From positions 1 through 64,000 of the forward strand of contig CANPXE010000004.1 of the NCBI GenBank assembly GCA_947585665.1: DNA of 64,000 nt, written 5' to 3'. The position numbers were made by a program, and so were the translations under genes. Shown here piece after piece: positions 43,428 to 52,494 of this stretch (position 1 is the stretch's first letter; each line of letters begins with the position of its first letter). This DNA comes from an uncultured Bacilli bacterium. GTDB taxonomy: Bacteria; Bacillota_I; Bacilli_A; RF39; UBA660. The notes beneath the pieces were generated by a model. The model ran no database searches, had not been told where the DNA came from, and saw nothing but the letters and a program-made list of their open reading frames with translations.

Positions 43428-44336
43428 ATGAATGAATTTATTGATTTGATTAAAGAGCGTGAGATAGGAAAATGCCTTGAGAATGCCAGTTTAAAAAATT
43501 TTACATCCTATAAAGTAGGGGGAAAAGCTAGTTGCATTGTTTATCCTAAAAACACTAAGAAATTAATTGAGTTATTAAAGTTATGTAATAATCGTGGTGT
43601 AAAATATAAAGTATTGGGTAATGGTACTAATACTTTATTTAGTGATAATGACTTTGAAGGTGTAATTATTAAACTTGATGAATTTAATAATTTATCAATG
43701 ATTACCCCAACAACAATTAGAGTAGGGGCTGGTTATAGCTTAATAAAGTTAGCTTTATTCGCAACTAAAAAAGCTTTATCTGGTCTTGAATTTGCTTGTG
43801 GTATTCCTGGAACAGTCGGTGGTGCTGTCTATATGAATGCTGGAGCTTATAAAAGTGATATGGGGTATGTCGTTAAGCGTGTTAAAGTTTTAACACCCAA
43901 TTATACGGTCATCAATATGACTAATGCTGAACTTCATTTCCATTATCGTTCTTCTTTTTTTCAACAACATCCTGACTATATTTGCTTAGAAGCGATAATC
44001 GGTTTAAAAAAGGGAAATCGTGAAGAAATGATAGCGATAAATCAAGATCGTAAGGCAAGACGTCAAGCTTCTCAACCCCTAGAATACCCATCAGCTGGTA
44101 GTGTCTTTCGTAATCCCGAAGGAAACTTTGCTGGTAAATTAATTGAAGATTTAGGATTAAAGGGGTTAACTAAGGGTGGCGCTCAAGTAAGTGAAAAACA
44201 CGCTAACTTCGTCATAAATTTAGGTAATGCAACCGCTAGTGATATTAAAGAATTAATCACTTTTGTTCATGATACTGTTTTAGAAAAATATGATATTGAT
44301 TTAAAGATAGAACAAGAATTTGTTAATTGGGATTAG
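43428..44336 (+). CDS. murB: UDP-N-acetylenolpyruvoylglucosamine reductase MurB
   Basis: 302 aa. FAD enzyme reducing UDP-GlcNAc-enolpyruvate to UDP-MurNAc. Signatures: NFTSYKVGGKASCIVYPKNT, LGNGTNTLFSD (FAD site), GLEFACGIPGTVGGAVYMNA, and YPSAGSVFRNP with the proton-donor Ser. Type IIb-like, as in Gram-positives. Twelve bases after murG; the DivIB gene follows 8 bases later. Confidence 0.97.
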   Translation: MNEFIDLIKEREIGKCLENASLKNFTSYKVGGKASCIVYPKNTKKLIELLKLCNNRGVKYKVLGNGTNTLFSDNDFEGVIIKLDEFNNLSMITPTTIRVGAGYSLIKLALFATKKALSGLEFACGIPGTVGGAVYMNAGAYKSDMGYVVKRVKVLTPNYTVINMTNAELHFHYRSSFFQQHPDYICLEAIIGLKKGNREEMIAINQDRKARRQASQPLEYPSAGSVFRNPEGNFAGKLIEDLGLKGLTKGGAQVSEKHANFVINLGNATASDIKELITFVHDTVLEKYDIDLKIEQEFVNWD

Positions 44337-44344
44337 GTGATACT

Positions 44345-45040
44345 ATGGTAAAAAAAGTTAAAAAGAAAAAAATAAAGATTATTCCCTGTTTAATCTTTTT
44401 ATTACTAATAGGCTTTTTTTATCTAATTGGTAGTTATATTTACCATATGCCCATTAAAAATATTTTTATTGATGGAAATGTTTTGTTAAATGATCAAGAA
44501 ATAATTGATCTAGCAAACCTTTCTGATTATCCAAGATATTATAAATATAGTAAGAGTAAGATTGCTAAAAAAATAAAGAGAAGTCCTTATGTTGAAAAAG
44601 TTGAAGTTGAAAGAAGTTTTTTCAGTGTATTAAAAATTCATATTAAGGAATATAAAGTATTACTATATGACTATGATAGTAAAGAATATATTTTATCAAA
44701 TGGTCAAAAAATAGATGATGATAACATATCTAACCATGGTATTCCAACTTTATTAAACTATGTTTCTGATGAAGTATATGATAAATTTATTAATAAATTA
44801 AATAATCTTGATGATAATATTATCAATCAAATATCTGAAATAAAATATGAACCATCTAGTTATGATAATGGTCGCTTTCTTCTTACGATGAATGATGGCA
44901 ATTATGTCTATGTCAATATTCCTAATTTTAAGTCATTGAACTTATATAATGAAATATATCCTAATTTTGATGGTCATATTGGTATTCTTTATTTAGATTC
45001 TGGTTATGGTGAAGGAAGCGAATATAAGATATTAAAATAA
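44345..45040 (+). CDS. divIB: Cell division protein DivIB/FtsQ
   Basis: 231 aa from ATG 44345, right after AGGTGA; the in-frame TTG at 44327 lies inside murB. Short basic cytoplasmic tail, one membrane helix (residues about 11-31), then a POTRA domain (PIKNIFIDGNVLLNDQEIID) and the FtsQ beta-domain (RSPYVEKVEVERSFFSVLKI). Part of the divisome; murG-murB-divIB is a standard order in Bacilli. Confidence 0.9.
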   Translation: MVKKVKKKKIKIIPCLIFLLLIGFFYLIGSYIYHMPIKNIFIDGNVLLNDQEIIDLANLSDYPRYYKYSKSKIAKKIKRSPYVEKVEVERSFFSVLKIHIKEYKVLLYDYDSKEYILSNGQKIDDDNISNHGIPTLLNYVSDEVYDKFINKLNNLDDNIINQISEIKYEPSSYDNGRFLLTMNDGNYVYVNIPNFKSLNLYNEIYPNFDGHIGILYLDSGYGEGSEYKILK

Positions 45041-45062
45041 AAGCACATTGGTGCTTTTTTTT
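45039..45062. terminator. Terminator between divIB and the convergent small gene
   Basis: AAAAGCAC (45039-45046) / GTGCTTTT (45051-45058), loop ATTG, T run to 45062. Confidence 0.9.
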
Positions 45063-45261
45063 AGTAATAGTATTGATTATTTTGATAAGAATAGGGATAA
45101 GGATAATAAGGATTATATGGATAATAGGGGTATGGATAATAATAACCATTATTATTATTTGGTTTAGTTAATAAACTTCCAGTAATACCACCAAGAATAA
45201 ATGGTCCAAAGAATCCACCACCACCGATAAATCGATTATTACCTACATTACGATAGTTCAT
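45061..45261 (-). CDS. Small Gly/Tyr/Pro/Asn-rich protein
   Basis: 66 aa from the ATG at 45261, directly after GGAGGGAGG; the in-frame TTG at 45276 is in front of that ribosome site. N-terminal third MNYRNVGNNRFIGGGGFFGP leads into a short hydrophobic Gly-rich stretch (FILGGITGSLLT). An Asn run and a tail of YPYPYYPYNPYYPYPY repeats follow. Similar Tyr/Pro-tailed small proteins occur in Bacilli and are often suspected to be coat or surface components; no function is proven. No signal peptide in the classic sense. Confidence 0.75.
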   Translation of the reverse strand: MNYRNVGNNRFIGGGGFFGPFILGGITGSLLTKPNNNNGYYYPYPYYPYNPYYPYPYSYQNNQYYY

Positions 45262-45296
45262 ATAGCCTCCCTCCAATTTATTATATGTTGACCCAT

Positions 45297-45319
45297 AAAA
45301 AAAGACACAACGTGTCTTT
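45297..45319 (-). terminator. Terminator of the metallophosphoesterase gene
   Basis: On the minus strand AAAGACAC / GTGTCTTT (45319-45312 / 45308-45301) with a 3-base loop, followed by seven T (45303-45297). Confidence 0.9.
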
Positions 45320-46205
45320 ACTTTAAACGATATAGATTGATACTCGGGTGATTGAAAAGACGATATGGATATTTTCTAGTACCAATACCACCAGATATAT
45401 AGAAGTCCGTTTCTCCTATCTTATAGTAACTATCAAAATAGCTTTTACCACCATCAAAGAGAAATAAGCCACCAAGACTAGGTAATTTAATAAGACCATT
45501 AAATGAGTGACCGGCCATCGCTAAATCAACAGAACGATAATTTAGTATTTCATCAATTGTATCAGGTTTATGCATTAAACTAATCGTAAAAATATCATCA
45601 TTGGCGTTTGCTTCTTCAAAATATTTAAAAGAAGTTTCAACATTACCATTATTACTATCAACACCTGTTAATAGAATTGGTTCTTTATCATCTTTATAAA
45701 TTAAATCATAGGAATTACTAATATCGATAAAACCGGCATTTTTAATAATTATTTGACTCTTTTCATCGTCTTCGCCAAAAACGGCATATTTACCTAAAGT
45801 AGTATTAATATTTTTCAACTGTTCCTCTAAATCTTTACGTTCATTTTGAGTGATATTACCATAGATTAAATCACCTGTAAAAACGACAAGGTCTGGTTTA
45901 ATAGAATTAATCTTTTTAACTATTTTCTTTATTTTAGTTAAATTAACTGTTTTAGAGCCATAATTGATATCACTTATTTGAATTATTTTTAAGCCATAGA
46001 AATTACTAGGTAAGTTTTCGTATTCTAAACTATATTCCTTAACAACTAAGCCACTTGTTCCAACATAACGACAAGTTAAATAGATGAGAAAGATAATAAA
46101 AATAATTGTTAAAATAACTTTAATGACTATCTTAGTAACATTTTTTGTCTTTTCAATAGTAATATCCGAACGCTGTTTTTTGTTTTTTTCAATGCGACTT
46201 GTCAT
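45318..46205 (-). CDS. Membrane-anchored metallophosphoesterase-like protein with altered metal motifs
   Basis: 295 aa. One N-terminal membrane helix (residues about 25-46) then a calcineurin-like fold of the YkuE/YaeI type, a family whose members include lipid and UDP-sugar phosphoesterases. The order of motifs is right, but several metal ligands differ: ISDINYG where ISDLHxG is normal, GDLIYG kept, GEDDE in place of GNHDxE, MAGHSFNG in place of AGHTHGGQ. With the histidines at three positions lost it may be inactive or use another metal set. Translationally coupled to the CPBP protease gene upstream through an ATGA overlap. Confidence 0.8.
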   Translation of the reverse strand: MTSRIEKNKKQRSDITIEKTKNVTKIVIKVILTIIFIIFLIYLTCRYVGTSGLVVKEYSLEYENLPSNFYGLKIIQISDINYGSKTVNLTKIKKIVKKINSIKPDLVVFTGDLIYGNITQNERKDLEEQLKNINTTLGKYAVFGEDDEKSQIIIKNAGFIDISNSYDLIYKDDKEPILLTGVDSNNGNVETSFKYFEEANANDDIFTISLMHKPDTIDEILNYRSVDLAMAGHSFNGLIKLPSLGGLFLFDGGKSYFDSYYKIGETDFYISGGIGTRKYPYRLFNHPSINLYRLK

Positions 46206-46948
46206 AATATAACACCTGCCAATAAGAACGCTGTAAAAGCGGTAATAACATTATGAATTATATGAAAGAGATATGAAAAATAAATATTATCAGTATCAGC
46301 ATAAATATTCGCTAGAGAAAGACCCATACTACAATAAGGAACTAAATTTAATAAATCAACGATATTAGCCATATTTGGTAAAACATGAATACTTCCAAAA
46401 ATAATTCCTGATAGGAAAACAAATAACCATTTATTTTTTATTATGCTGCGAAATCCCATTCGAAAGGTTAACTCTTCTGTTAAAGGCATGATGATAGTAG
46501 CGCATATCCCAAAAAGGAAAGGTGAAACTTCTAACATAGAACGAACACTTTTATCATTACTAGCCATGTCTAATCCTAACTTATTAAGAATGAAATTAGA
46601 TCCTAACATTATGATTAAACCAATTAACCAGTAACGAAAAGATGTATCAAGATTAACTAATAATTTATCTTTTTTCATCTTTAGTAGACTAGATAAATCT
46701 TTTTTTAATTCCTTATGAAAAATAATTATTGCTATTAACATGACGACACAACTAGAAAAAATAGTTAAATAAGTTTTAGTAAGAATGGTCATGTTATTGA
46801 CATCAATATTAAATAAAGAAATGGGAATTAGTTGAAAGAGTGAAGAAAATAAAAACAAAAAGATTACAAAGATAAATTTTAAATACTTGGAATAACTTTT
46901 GAACATAGCAATTGTTTCATCCATGAATTCTTTAAAAAAGTCTTTCAT
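46202..46948 (-). CDS. CPBP-family intramembrane glutamic metalloprotease
   Basis: 248 aa from the ATG at 46948; GGAGGA lies just before it and inside the alternative ORF from 46960, so the shorter start is preferred. Seven or eight hydrophobic helices. CPBP (Abi/Rce1-like) motifs: EELTFRMGFRS (EExxxR), FGSIHVLPN (second motif His) and HIIHNVITAF (HxxxN). Family members process prenylated proteins in eukaryotes and are linked to bacteriocin immunity or membrane quality control in bacteria. Co-transcribed with the following phosphoesterase-like gene. Confidence 0.87.
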   Translation of the reverse strand: MKDFFKEFMDETIAMFKSYSKYLKFIFVIFLFLFSSLFQLIPISLFNIDVNNMTILTKTYLTIFSSCVVMLIAIIIFHKELKKDLSSLLKMKKDKLLVNLDTSFRYWLIGLIIMLGSNFILNKLGLDMASNDKSVRSMLEVSPFLFGICATIIMPLTEELTFRMGFRSIIKNKWLFVFLSGIIFGSIHVLPNMANIVDLLNLVPYCSMGLSLANIYADTDNIYFSYLFHIIHNVITAFTAFLLAGVIL

Positions 46949-47071
46949 ATTTTCCTCCATTATCTATTATCTTATTCTATTTTAATTTTAATAAAATAAA
47001 TTTAGTGATGTCAACTTATTTTAGAATATTATTGTATATTGCCAAAAAAAGTGTAAATTGACTTAGAATAA

Positions 47072-47080
47072 TGCTATAAT
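47072..47080 (+). promoter_or_regulatory. Extended -10 promoter of murC
   Basis: TG-C-TATAAT (47072-47080), 20 bases before the start codon. Confidence 0.6.
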
Positions 47081-47100
47081 ATATTAGAGGAAGTGTGAAA

Positions 47101-48402
47101 ATGAAATATTATTGCATAGGAATTAAAGGATCAGGAATGAGCACTTTAGCTAATTTGTTATATGATCTTGGAAATGAAGTATCTGGTTATGATGATGAAA
47201 AAGGTTATAAGTATACGATGGAGGGTTTAGAAAAGAGAAATATTTCTATTTTTTATGATGCTCATGATATCGATAAAGACACTATTGTTACTTATTCGAA
47301 GGCTTTTAGTCAAGATCATCCTGAAATAAAAAGAGTCAAAGAATTAGGATTAACTATTAAAGAATATAATGAAGTAATAGGAGATATCACTAAAAAATTT
47401 ACAACGATTGGCGTTTCTGGTACCCATGGTAAGACGACGACCAGTCTTTTGATTGGCAGTATCTTTGATAAAACTTTTGGATGTAATTATTTTGTTGGTG
47501 ATGGTACAGGACATGCAGAAAAAGCTAATAAGTTCTTTGTCATTGAAAGTGATGAATTTAATAAGCATTTTACGGCATATTATCCAACAGTTGCCATAAT
47601 CACTAATATTGAACTTGATCATACCGAGTGTTATCCTGGCGGAATTGCTGAAATTAGAGATACATTTAAAATATTCGCTGATAAAAGTGAATTAGTAATT
47701 GCTTGTGGTGATGATGAAAATGTTCGCAAAATCAACTTTAAGAGTCCTGTTATCTACTATGGATTTAATGATGATAATGACGTTGTTGCGAAAAACGTTC
47801 TTCTAAGTGAAGAAGGAAGCAGTTTTGATTGTTATATCGATGGTGAACTATATGGTCATTTTGATCTTCATCTATACGGTAAACATATGGTTTTAAATGC
47901 TTTGAGTGCCATTGCTGTCTCTAAAAAGTATGGTATTTCGAAAGAAAAAATCGAACAATATTTAAAAGAGTTTAAAGGTGCTAAAAGACGTTTTAAAGAA
48001 AAAGTTTTTAAAGATGTTGTCACCATTGATGACTATGCACATCATCCAACCGAAATATCAGTAACGCTTGCATCAGCTCGTCAAAAATATCCTGATAAAG
48101 AATTAGTAGCGGTTTTCTTACCTAATACATATTCCCGTACGGAAGCTTTAATGGATGACTTTGTTAAGGCCTTAAAAGAAGCCGATAAAGCCTACGTTAT
48201 GGATATTCATTGTGATCGTGAAAAAGCTAGTGATTATCCTAATGTATCAAGTGATACAATAATTGAACGAGTTCCTAATAGTGAAAAAGTATCTGTCGCA
48301 ACTTGTGATAAACTATTAAAACATAAGAATGCTGTTATTTGCTTTATGAGTTGTACTAATATATATGAAATAGAAGAAGCTTTTGAAGAAAAATTAAAAT
48401 AA
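47101..48402 (+). CDS. murC: UDP-N-acetylmuramate-L-alanine ligase MurC
   Basis: 434 aa from ATG 47101 after GAGGAAG; the in-frame GTG at 47095 is too close. Mur ligase with N-terminal nucleotide-binding YCIGIKGSGMSTLANLLYDL, the ATP P-loop GVSGTHGKTTTSLLIG, the central VIESDEFNKHF and TNIELDHTECY, and the C-terminal DDYAHHPTEI motif. Adds L-Ala to UDP-MurNAc. It is separated from murG-murB by the minus-strand genes. An extended -10 TG-C-TATAAT (47072-47080) lies upstream. Confidence 0.95.
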   Translation: MKYYCIGIKGSGMSTLANLLYDLGNEVSGYDDEKGYKYTMEGLEKRNISIFYDAHDIDKDTIVTYSKAFSQDHPEIKRVKELGLTIKEYNEVIGDITKKFTTIGVSGTHGKTTTSLLIGSIFDKTFGCNYFVGDGTGHAEKANKFFVIESDEFNKHFTAYYPTVAIITNIELDHTECYPGGIAEIRDTFKIFADKSELVIACGDDENVRKINFKSPVIYYGFNDDNDVVAKNVLLSEEGSSFDCYIDGELYGHFDLHLYGKHMVLNALSAIAVSKKYGISKEKIEQYLKEFKGAKRRFKEKVFKDVVTIDDYAHHPTEISVTLASARQKYPDKELVAVFLPNTYSRTEALMDDFVKALKEADKAYVMDIHCDREKASDYPNVSSDTIIERVPNSEKVSVATCDKLLKHKNAVICFMSCTNIYEIEEAFEEKLK

Positions 48403-48422
48403 TAAAAGTGTAGGTGGTAAAT

Positions 48423-48719
48423 ATGAAAAAAGAAAAAGATATTGTATTTGACAATGTTTTTGACTTATATAATCGTATTAAACCAGCTTTGAAAAGTAAA
48501 ATGAAAGAATTAAAAAGAGAAAAGTTAGATTATATAAAAGAAGAAGATATTTGGAATTATTTAATTAAGACAAAATGGCAAAATGCTAAAGGGTTAGTTT
48601 TGTGTGATGTCGTCAATGATATTTTAAATGCTGAAAATAAAAAAATAGATGAATATGTTAAAGAAAACAATAAAAAGCGCAAAGAAGAATTATTGATGGA
48701 AGAATTAGATTTGATTTAA
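48423..48719 (+). CDS. ComN-like post-transcriptional regulator
   Basis: 98 aa from ATG 48423 (AGGTGG upstream). Residues about 8-75 fit the ComN/YrzD family: LYNRIKPALKSKMKELKREK, then KEEDIWNYLIKTKW and LCDVVNDILNAE. ComN in Bacillus affects comE mRNA and cell-pole localisation. A charged tail follows. It sits 13 bases before rel, which matches the general comN-recJ-apt-rel neighbourhood of Firmicutes with the middle genes missing. Confidence 0.78.
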   Translation: MKKEKDIVFDNVFDLYNRIKPALKSKMKELKREKLDYIKEEDIWNYLIKTKWQNAKGLVLCDVVNDILNAENKKIDEYVKENNKKRKEELLMEELDLI

Positions 48720-48732
48720 TGGAGGAAGAAAT

Positions 48733-50883
48733 ATGGCTAGTGACAAAAAACAATATACAATTGAAGATTTAATAGAAAAAGCCAGTAGTTATATTACTAG
48801 TAAAGAAGAATTAGAAAAAATTAGAAGTGCCTATGAAGTTTGTTGTGAAAAACATGCTGGTCAATATCGCGATAGTGGTGAAGAGTTTTTTCATCATCCT
48901 TTAAACACGGCCATAATTCTTACAACTGTTTATGCCGATTGTGATACGATATGCGCAGGGTTACTACATGATGTCATTGAAGATTGTGATACGACTAAAC
49001 AAGAGTTAGAAGACGAATTTGGACCAACGGTTGCTAATTTAGTATATGGTGTGACAAAGATTAATAAAATTCATTTTTCAACAGAAAATGAAGCTTTGAT
49101 TGAGTATTATAAAAAGATAATTGTGGGAATGAGTGAAGATGTTCGTGTCATTATCATAAAGTTAGCTGATCGTCTTCACAACATGCGTACTCTTTGGGCG
49201 AAGAGTGAAGAAAAGCAAAAGAAAATAGCGAAAGAGACGCTTGATATTTTAGCGCCTATTGCTCATCATTTAGGTATTCATAAGATTAAGAGTGAATTGG
49301 AAGACTTATCTCTTCGTTATTTAAAACCTAATGTCTTTTATGACATTGCTGATAAATTAAATAATACTAAACTAGAACGTGATAAAGTTGTCAGTGATAT
49401 GATTACAAGTGTTAGTAATCTCTTAAAAGAAAATAATATTGAGCATGAGATAAAAGGACGTAGTAAGAGTATTTATAGTATTTATAAGAAACTAGAAAAA
49501 GGACGTAAATTTAGTGATATATATGATTTATTAGCTTTGCGTATCTTAGTTGATAACGTTCAACAATGTTATTCAATTATTGGTATTATTCATGCTAAAT
49601 ATAAACCAATTCCAAAGCGCTTTAAAGACTATATTGCAATGCCTAAACCTAATGGCTATCAGTCCCTTCATACGACTGTCTTTGGTATCGATGGTTACTT
49701 ATTTGAAATTCAAATAAGAACTAAAGAGATGGATGAAATTGCTGAAAATGGTGTCGCATCCCATTGGGCTTATAAAGAGCACAAAGATTTAACGCAACAA
49801 GCAACGACGAGTACAGAAGCTAAATTACAATTTTTTAAGTCAATTGTGGAATTGAATGAAGATAAAATGACGAGTGAGGAATTTGTCAACAGCGTTAAAA
49901 ATGAAATCTTAAATAATAATATTTATGTCTTTACACCAAAAGGGGACATCTTTGAACTTCCAAAAGGATCAACGCCAATTGATTTTGCTTATAGTGTTCA
50001 TACGCGTGTTGGCGAAACAATGGTTGGAGCTATTGTCAATGATAGTATTGTTCCTCTTGATTATGAATTGAAAGATAATGATATCGTTAAGATAAATACT
50101 AATAAGAATTCACCTGGACCATCTAAAGAATGGTTAAACATTGCGAAATCAACACGAGCTAAAAATAAAATTCGTAGTTTCTTTACGCGAAGTGAAAAAG
50201 ATAATTATATCGAAAGAGGTAAAGCTGATCTCGAAAAAGAATTGCGTAAGCGTAAACTTTCCTTTAATGAATTTTTAACTGATGAAAATCTTGAAGAAAT
50301 ATATAAGAGTGCCAAAGTAGTTGACTTAGATGATTTATATCTAAACATTGGTAATGGTAAATTTAGTAGTACTTATGTTGTCAATTTAATATATAAGAAA
50401 GAAAATGCTGAACCCATTAAAAAAGTTGAAGTACCTAAAACTAGTGATGGAGATATTATCGTTGAAGGAATCGATAAGATTAAAGTTAATTTAGCCAATT
50501 GTTGTAATCCCGTTCCTGGAGACGAAATCGTTGGTTATATAACTAAAGGAAATGGTATTAGTGTCCATCGTCGTTCTTGTCACAATCTAGCTTTCTTAGA
50601 TAACCGAATGATTAATGTTACTTGGAATGAAGAGCGAACTAATAATCGTTATTTATCATCACTATTCATTCATTGTAATGAACAAGATAAATCACTATTA
50701 GAAATCATGCAGAAAGCCAGTACTTCTAATATTAGTATTGATAGTATGCATACGCATCGTAAAGTTGATGAGGTCATATATGAAGTTGATATATGGGTAA
50801 GAGACCTAGAACATTTAAATAAATTTATTCGAGATTTAGAAAATATGACATATGTTGAGAAAGTGGAGCGAATTATACAATGA
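48733..50883 (+). CDS. rel: Bifunctional (p)ppGpp synthetase/hydrolase Rel
   Basis: 716 aa, normal for long RSH proteins. N-terminal hydrolase HD domain (HHPLNTAIILTTVYADCDTI, AGLLHDVIEDC) and HNMRTL; synthetase domain KGRSKSIYSIYKKLEKGRKF, then IAMPKPNGYQSLHTTV; TGS domain with VFTPKGDIFELPKGSTPIDF; zinc-finger-like NCCNPVPGDEIVGYI; C-terminal ACT domain. Controls the stringent response. The dtd start overlaps its stop, as in Bacillus. Confidence 0.97.
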   Translation: MASDKKQYTIEDLIEKASSYITSKEELEKIRSAYEVCCEKHAGQYRDSGEEFFHHPLNTAIILTTVYADCDTICAGLLHDVIEDCDTTKQELEDEFGPTVANLVYGVTKINKIHFSTENEALIEYYKKIIVGMSEDVRVIIIKLADRLHNMRTLWAKSEEKQKKIAKETLDILAPIAHHLGIHKIKSELEDLSLRYLKPNVFYDIADKLNNTKLERDKVVSDMITSVSNLLKENNIEHEIKGRSKSIYSIYKKLEKGRKFSDIYDLLALRILVDNVQQCYSIIGIIHAKYKPIPKRFKDYIAMPKPNGYQSLHTTVFGIDGYLFEIQIRTKEMDEIAENGVASHWAYKEHKDLTQQATTSTEAKLQFFKSIVELNEDKMTSEEFVNSVKNEILNNNIYVFTPKGDIFELPKGSTPIDFAYSVHTRVGETMVGAIVNDSIVPLDYELKDNDIVKINTNKNSPGPSKEWLNIAKSTRAKNKIRSFFTRSEKDNYIERGKADLEKELRKRKLSFNEFLTDENLEEIYKSAKVVDLDDLYLNIGNGKFSSTYVVNLIYKKENAEPIKKVEVPKTSDGDIIVEGIDKIKVNLANCCNPVPGDEIVGYITKGNGISVHRRSCHNLAFLDNRMINVTWNEERTNNRYLSSLFIHCNEQDKSLLEIMQKASTSNISIDSMHTHRKVDEVIYEVDIWVRDLEHLNKFIRDLENMTYVEKVERIIQ

Positions 50884-51317
50884 AAATAGTAGTACAAAGA
50901 AGTTTAGAAGCATCTTGCGAAGTTGATGGAAAAATTACTGGAAAAATTGATAATGGAATGGTTTTATTAGTCAGTTTTACGCAAGGTGATGATGAAAAAA
51001 TAGTAGATTACATGGTTCGAAAAGTATTGAATCTACGTATATTTGACGATGAAAATGGCATAATGAATAAGAGTATTGATAAAGAAAAAGCATCTATTTT
51101 ATCCATTTCCCAATTTACGCTTTATGGTGATGCGACGAAAGGAAATCGTCCTAGTTATGTCAAAGCTTTAAATGGGGAAGAAGCGATAAAATTATATGAT
51201 TACTTCAATGAAGAACTAAGAAAAGAAATAAGAGTAGAGACTGGTATCTTTGGTGCCGAAATGAAAATAAGTTTAATCAATGATGGACCAATAACCATAA
51301 TCTTAGAGAAGGAGTGA
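50880..51317 (+). CDS. dtd: D-aminoacyl-tRNA deacylase
   Basis: 145 aa, full length. Removes D-amino acids from mischarged tRNAs. Family motifs: KIVVQRSLEASCEVDGKITG, the catalytic SISQFTLYGDATKGNRPSY and the C-terminal GxFGAxMxxxLxNDGPxT pattern. Overlaps rel by 4 bases (ATGA). TGA stop. Confidence 0.96.
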   Translation: MKIVVQRSLEASCEVDGKITGKIDNGMVLLVSFTQGDDEKIVDYMVRKVLNLRIFDDENGIMNKSIDKEKASILSISQFTLYGDATKGNRPSYVKALNGEEAIKLYDYFNEELRKEIRVETGIFGAEMKISLINDGPITIILEKE

Positions 51318-51322
51318 TAAAG

Positions 51323-52372
51323 ATGTATAAAGATAAATTGAATTATAAATTGTTAAATATTTTGATTTTATTTACCATTATCTATTTAGGAATTATTACT
51401 TTTGATTATTGGATTGGTATAATTACAAGATTATTTAATTTAACTTTCCCATTTATTTTAGCTTTTATCATTGCTTATGCGTTATCACCTTTGGTGCGTA
51501 AGATAGAATCGAAAGGTGTTCGAAAAAAACTGGCTGTAACAATTGTCGTTGTCGGTTTTGTCGGTATTTTTGTTGGTCTCTTAAGTTTAACGATTCCTGT
51601 TATTTATGAACAATTGATATCTCTTTCTAAAAACTTAGGGACAATAATAAATGATATGTCTAAATATTTCCATATTGATATTAATCAATATCAATCAACA
51701 ATTAATACTTATTTAAATGATATCATTGGTAGTGTCGGTAAATATGTTTCAAGTGGTCTATTTAATTTCTTATCACAATCAATTAATTTCTTGACGAAGT
51801 TTATCATCGTCTTCATTGTTAGTATTTACTTTATGGCCGATATGGAAAACATTAGGGCATATGTTAAAGGTGTTTTAAAACGTCATAATAAAAAATCATT
51901 TAAATTGATTAAGAGTATTGATAATGAATTAGGACATTATCTTGAAGGATTGACTATTTTTATGATTATTCAATTTTTTGAATACTCATTCCTCTTCTGG
52001 GTAATAGGTCATCCTAACTGGATTCTTTTAGGTTTACTTGCATCGTTTACAACGGTCATTCCATATTTTGGTGGATGGATAACAAATATTATTGCCGTAA
52101 TTTTAGCAAGTGTCGTTTCAACTAAATTGTTTATTGCAACTTTGATTATTTGCTTTATTTTCCCTAATATTGATGGTTACATCATTTCCCCAAGAGTATA
52201 TGGTAAAACGAATAATGTTAAACCTTTATGGTCAATCTTCGCTGTAACAGTTATGGGTGGAACATTAGGTTTATTTGGAATTTTATTTGCACTTCCAACT
52301 TACTTAGTTTTGAACTGCATATACAAATTCTTTAGGGAAGATATAAAAGAAAAATTAGAATCAAAAGATTAA
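51323..52372 (+). CDS. AI-2E family transporter (YtvI/PerM-like)
   Basis: 349 aa from ATG 51323 after GGAGTGATAA. Eight or so hydrophobic helices with a large soluble loop after the third, typical of the AI-2E/UPF0118 family: FILAFIIAYALSPLVRKIES, FLTKFIIVFIVSIYFMADME, and the C-terminal FTTVIPYFGGWITN and ISPRVYGKTNNVKPL. Members export small molecules or ions; the substrate cannot be read from sequence. Confidence 0.88.
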   Translation: MYKDKLNYKLLNILILFTIIYLGIITFDYWIGIITRLFNLTFPFILAFIIAYALSPLVRKIESKGVRKKLAVTIVVVGFVGIFVGLLSLTIPVIYEQLISLSKNLGTIINDMSKYFHIDINQYQSTINTYLNDIIGSVGKYVSSGLFNFLSQSINFLTKFIIVFIVSIYFMADMENIRAYVKGVLKRHNKKSFKLIKSIDNELGHYLEGLTIFMIIQFFEYSFLFWVIGHPNWILLGLLASFTTVIPYFGGWITNIIAVILASVVSTKLFIATLIICFIFPNIDGYIISPRVYGKTNNVKPLWSIFAVTVMGGTLGLFGILFALPTYLVLNCIYKFFREDIKEKLESKD

Positions 52373-52405
52373 ACAATAATAGAAATATTAAACAATAATA
52401 GAAAT
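52368..52405 (+). repeat. 19-bp tandem duplication at a terminator
   Basis: ATTAAACAATAATAGAAAT occurs twice head to tail (52368-52386 and 52387-52405). It contains the stop codon of the transporter gene (first copy) and the left arm and loop of the terminator (second copy). Confidence 0.9.
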
Positions 52406-52419
52406 ATTATTGTTTTTTT
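52391..52419 (+). terminator. Terminator of the rel-dtd-transporter operon
   Basis: AACAATAATA (52391-52400) / TATTATTGTT (52405-52414) with a GAAA tetraloop and seven T. The tandem duplication gives a second, longer-looped pairing option for the right arm. Confidence 0.9.
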
Positions 52420-52494
52420 GTATAGAAATGTAAAACTATAATTAAATAAATAAATTGTATGATAAAATATTAATATATACTAGTGAGGTTTATT

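Noticed and set aside
52368-52405. Tandem 19-bp repeat as a CRISPR-like array
   Set aside because: Only two units with no spacers; it is a duplicated terminator arm.
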